From positions 201 to 5,528 of the forward strand of contig DDXK01000116.1 of NCBI GenBank assembly GCA_002347185.1: DNA of 5,328 nt, in the 5' to 3' direction. Made by a program: the position numbers and the translations under genes. The stretch comes from Desulfobulbaceae bacterium UBA2262. GTDB taxonomy: Bacteria > Desulfobacterota > Desulfobulbia > Desulfobulbales > Desulfurivibrionaceae. Each line of letters starts with the position of its first letter. Within the stretch, counting starts at the first letter, position 1. The notes below the pieces were generated by a model. It saw nothing but the letters and a program-made list of their open reading frames with translations, had not been told where the DNA came from and ran no database searches. Of this stretch, positions 4,435 through 5,328 are shown in pieces.

Positions 4435-4453
4435 GGCGGACTTGAGATCCGCC
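4435..4453 (-). other. Second small hairpin just after nifK
   Basis: GGCGGA and TCCGCC form a perfect 6-bp stem around a 7-nt loop (TCTCAAG on the minus strand), starting 13 nt past the nifK stop codon. No U tract follows. It lies 20 bp upstream of the larger hairpin at 4381-4414; together they occupy about half of the 110-bp gap. Confidence 0.5.
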
Positions 4454-4466
4454 CCCGATTTCCGGG

Positions 4467-5328
4467 TTACAAGACCAACTCGAACTTCGACTCGGGATCG
4501 TCCCGGTCCTTGCGGTCGAGCAGCACGGTGAGGATCTTCTCCAGCAGCCTGAGGCCGCCCTTGTAGCCCACGGTGGGGAAGTACTGATGCCCCTGCCGGT
4601 CCAGGATGGGGAAGCCCCAGCGCACATAGGGGATATCCTCGTCCCTGGCAATATACTTGCAGTAGGTATTGCCGATGAGCAGATCCACCGGCTCGTTCTT
4701 GATCCACTGATGGAGCAGGAACATGTCGCCCTGGGCCTTGACATTGACCTTGCAGCCCATGTCCTTGGTGAGCTCCTTGATCCGTTTTTCAAACTTCTTG
4801 CCCGGGGTGCCGGTGACGATGTGGATCGGCTTCATGTCCATGGAGACCAGAAACTCGGTCATGGCGATGAGCTGATCCGGATCGCCGACCAGGGCCACCT
4901 TCTTGCCGTAGAGATACTGGTGCATGTCCGAAATCATGTCCACCAGCTGCCCGCGCTCGTGGGCAATCTCCTCGGGGATGGACACCCCGGCGATGGTCCG
5001 CAGGGCATCGATGAAACGGTCCGTGGCCTTGAGGCCAAAGGGCATGTCCAATACCGAACAGGGAACCTTGTGCTGCTTATCGAGCTCGCGGGCCGCATCG
5101 GCGGAACACCATTCGCCCAGGGCCAGGGTCCCTTTGGAATCCCCGGTGCTTTTCAGCTCGGCCACCGTGGTGCCGCCTTCCGGAAACATCTTGTACTCGC
5201 CGGAAAGCGGGCCGTTCAATACGCCGGAGGTGTCCGGGAAAAGGATGGTCTTTACCCCGATCATCCCGGTGATCCGCTTGATCTCCTCCATGTCGGCGGG
5301 CTCCACCCAGCCGGGGATGATGTTGACC
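4467..5328 (-). CDS. nifK: Nitrogenase molybdenum-iron protein beta subunit, C-terminal part (5' end beyond right edge)
   Basis: The frame is open to the right edge (VNIIPGWVEPADMEEIKRI) and ends at TAA 4469-4467, giving 286 residues, roughly 60% of a short-type NifK. Diagnostic stretches include the PGWVEP motif, SGVLNGPLSGEYKMFPEGGT, the second-half Rossmann-like segment KKVALVGDPDQLIAMTEFL, and GNTYCKYIARDEDIPYVRWG followed by FPILDR. NifK pairs with NifD in the cytoplasmic alpha2-beta2 MoFe protein, which holds the P-cluster at the alpha/beta interface and FeMo-co in alpha. The P-cluster cysteines of NifK are N-terminal and lie outside this window. NifK is favoured over AnfK/VnfK and over the scaffold NifN by overall motif match, though only the C-terminus can be judged. 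It is the most upstream visible gene of the operon; nifH and nifD are expected beyond the right edge. Confidence 0.95.
   Translation of the reverse strand, partial: VNIIPGWVEPADMEEIKRITGMIGVKTILFPDTSGVLNGPLSGEYKMFPEGGTTVAELKSTGDSKGTLALGEWCSADAARELDKQHKVPCSVLDMPFGLKATDRFIDALRTIAGVSIPEEIAHERGQLVDMISDMHQYLYGKKVALVGDPDQLIAMTEFLVSMDMKPIHIVTGTPGKKFEKRIKELTKDMGCKVNVKAQGDMFLLHQWIKNEPVDLLIGNTYCKYIARDEDIPYVRWGFPILDRQGHQYFPTVGYKGGLRLLEKILTVLLDRKDRDDPESKFELVL

Noticed and set aside
1..5328. CRISPR array, tRNA, rRNA or insertion-sequence transposase
   Set aside because: No regularly spaced repeats, tRNA-like cloverleaf, rRNA segments or transposase motifs were seen on either strand.

Overview
The window looks like one end of a nitrogen-fixation (nif) locus from an anaerobic, fairly GC-rich diazotroph. 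The closest guess is a sulfate- or sulfur-metabolising deltaproteobacterium (Desulfobacterota). This guess rests on the style of the NifK C-terminus, a Clostridium pasteurianum-type thioredoxin-fold [2Fe-2S] ferredoxin beside nifK, and a Nif11 protein. It is an inference, not a phylogenetic result.

Right part (about 1283-5328, minus strand): seven genes run leftwards as a compact operon. The order is the 3' part of nifK (nitrogenase MoFe protein beta subunit), a NifB-like protein with a NifX-type C-terminal domain, a [2Fe-2S] ferredoxin, a 99-residue unknown, a GNAT acetyltransferase, a helical HEPN-like protein and a Nif11 protein. Nearly every gene has its own strong GGAGG-type ribosome binding site. 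Gaps are 13-38 bp, except for 110 bp after nifK, which holds two strong RNA hairpins. The operon ends at a clear intrinsic terminator at 1283-1312. The NifB-like protein is the most unusual gene. Its radical-SAM barrel keeps the GPGDPLA motif but has lost two of the three cysteines that bind the radical-SAM cluster.

Middle (about 273-1323, plus strand): a HepT/MntA-type toxin-antitoxin pair (HEPN RNase and minimal nucleotidyltransferase) lies here, preceded by a 46-residue small ORF. Both toxin-antitoxin genes carry a one-base frameshift, so the module is either decaying or affected by base-calling errors. It is bracketed by two related 26-bp palindromes (21/26 identical). Five short inverted repeats are packed into 72 bp just upstream of its start. 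It runs convergently toward the nif operon, and the nif terminator lies inside the 3' end of mntA.

Left edge (1-264, minus strand): a gene starts at position 95 and runs off the window. Its leader carries a textbook sigma-54 promoter (TTGGCACACCCCTTGCT) and, about 131 bp upstream of the predicted transcription start, a perfect NifA-type activator site (TGT-N10-ACA). This gene is therefore probably also part of the nif regulon, although its visible 31 residues do not identify it. The toxin-antitoxin module sits between two nif-related transcription units, which is consistent with insertion into a nif locus.
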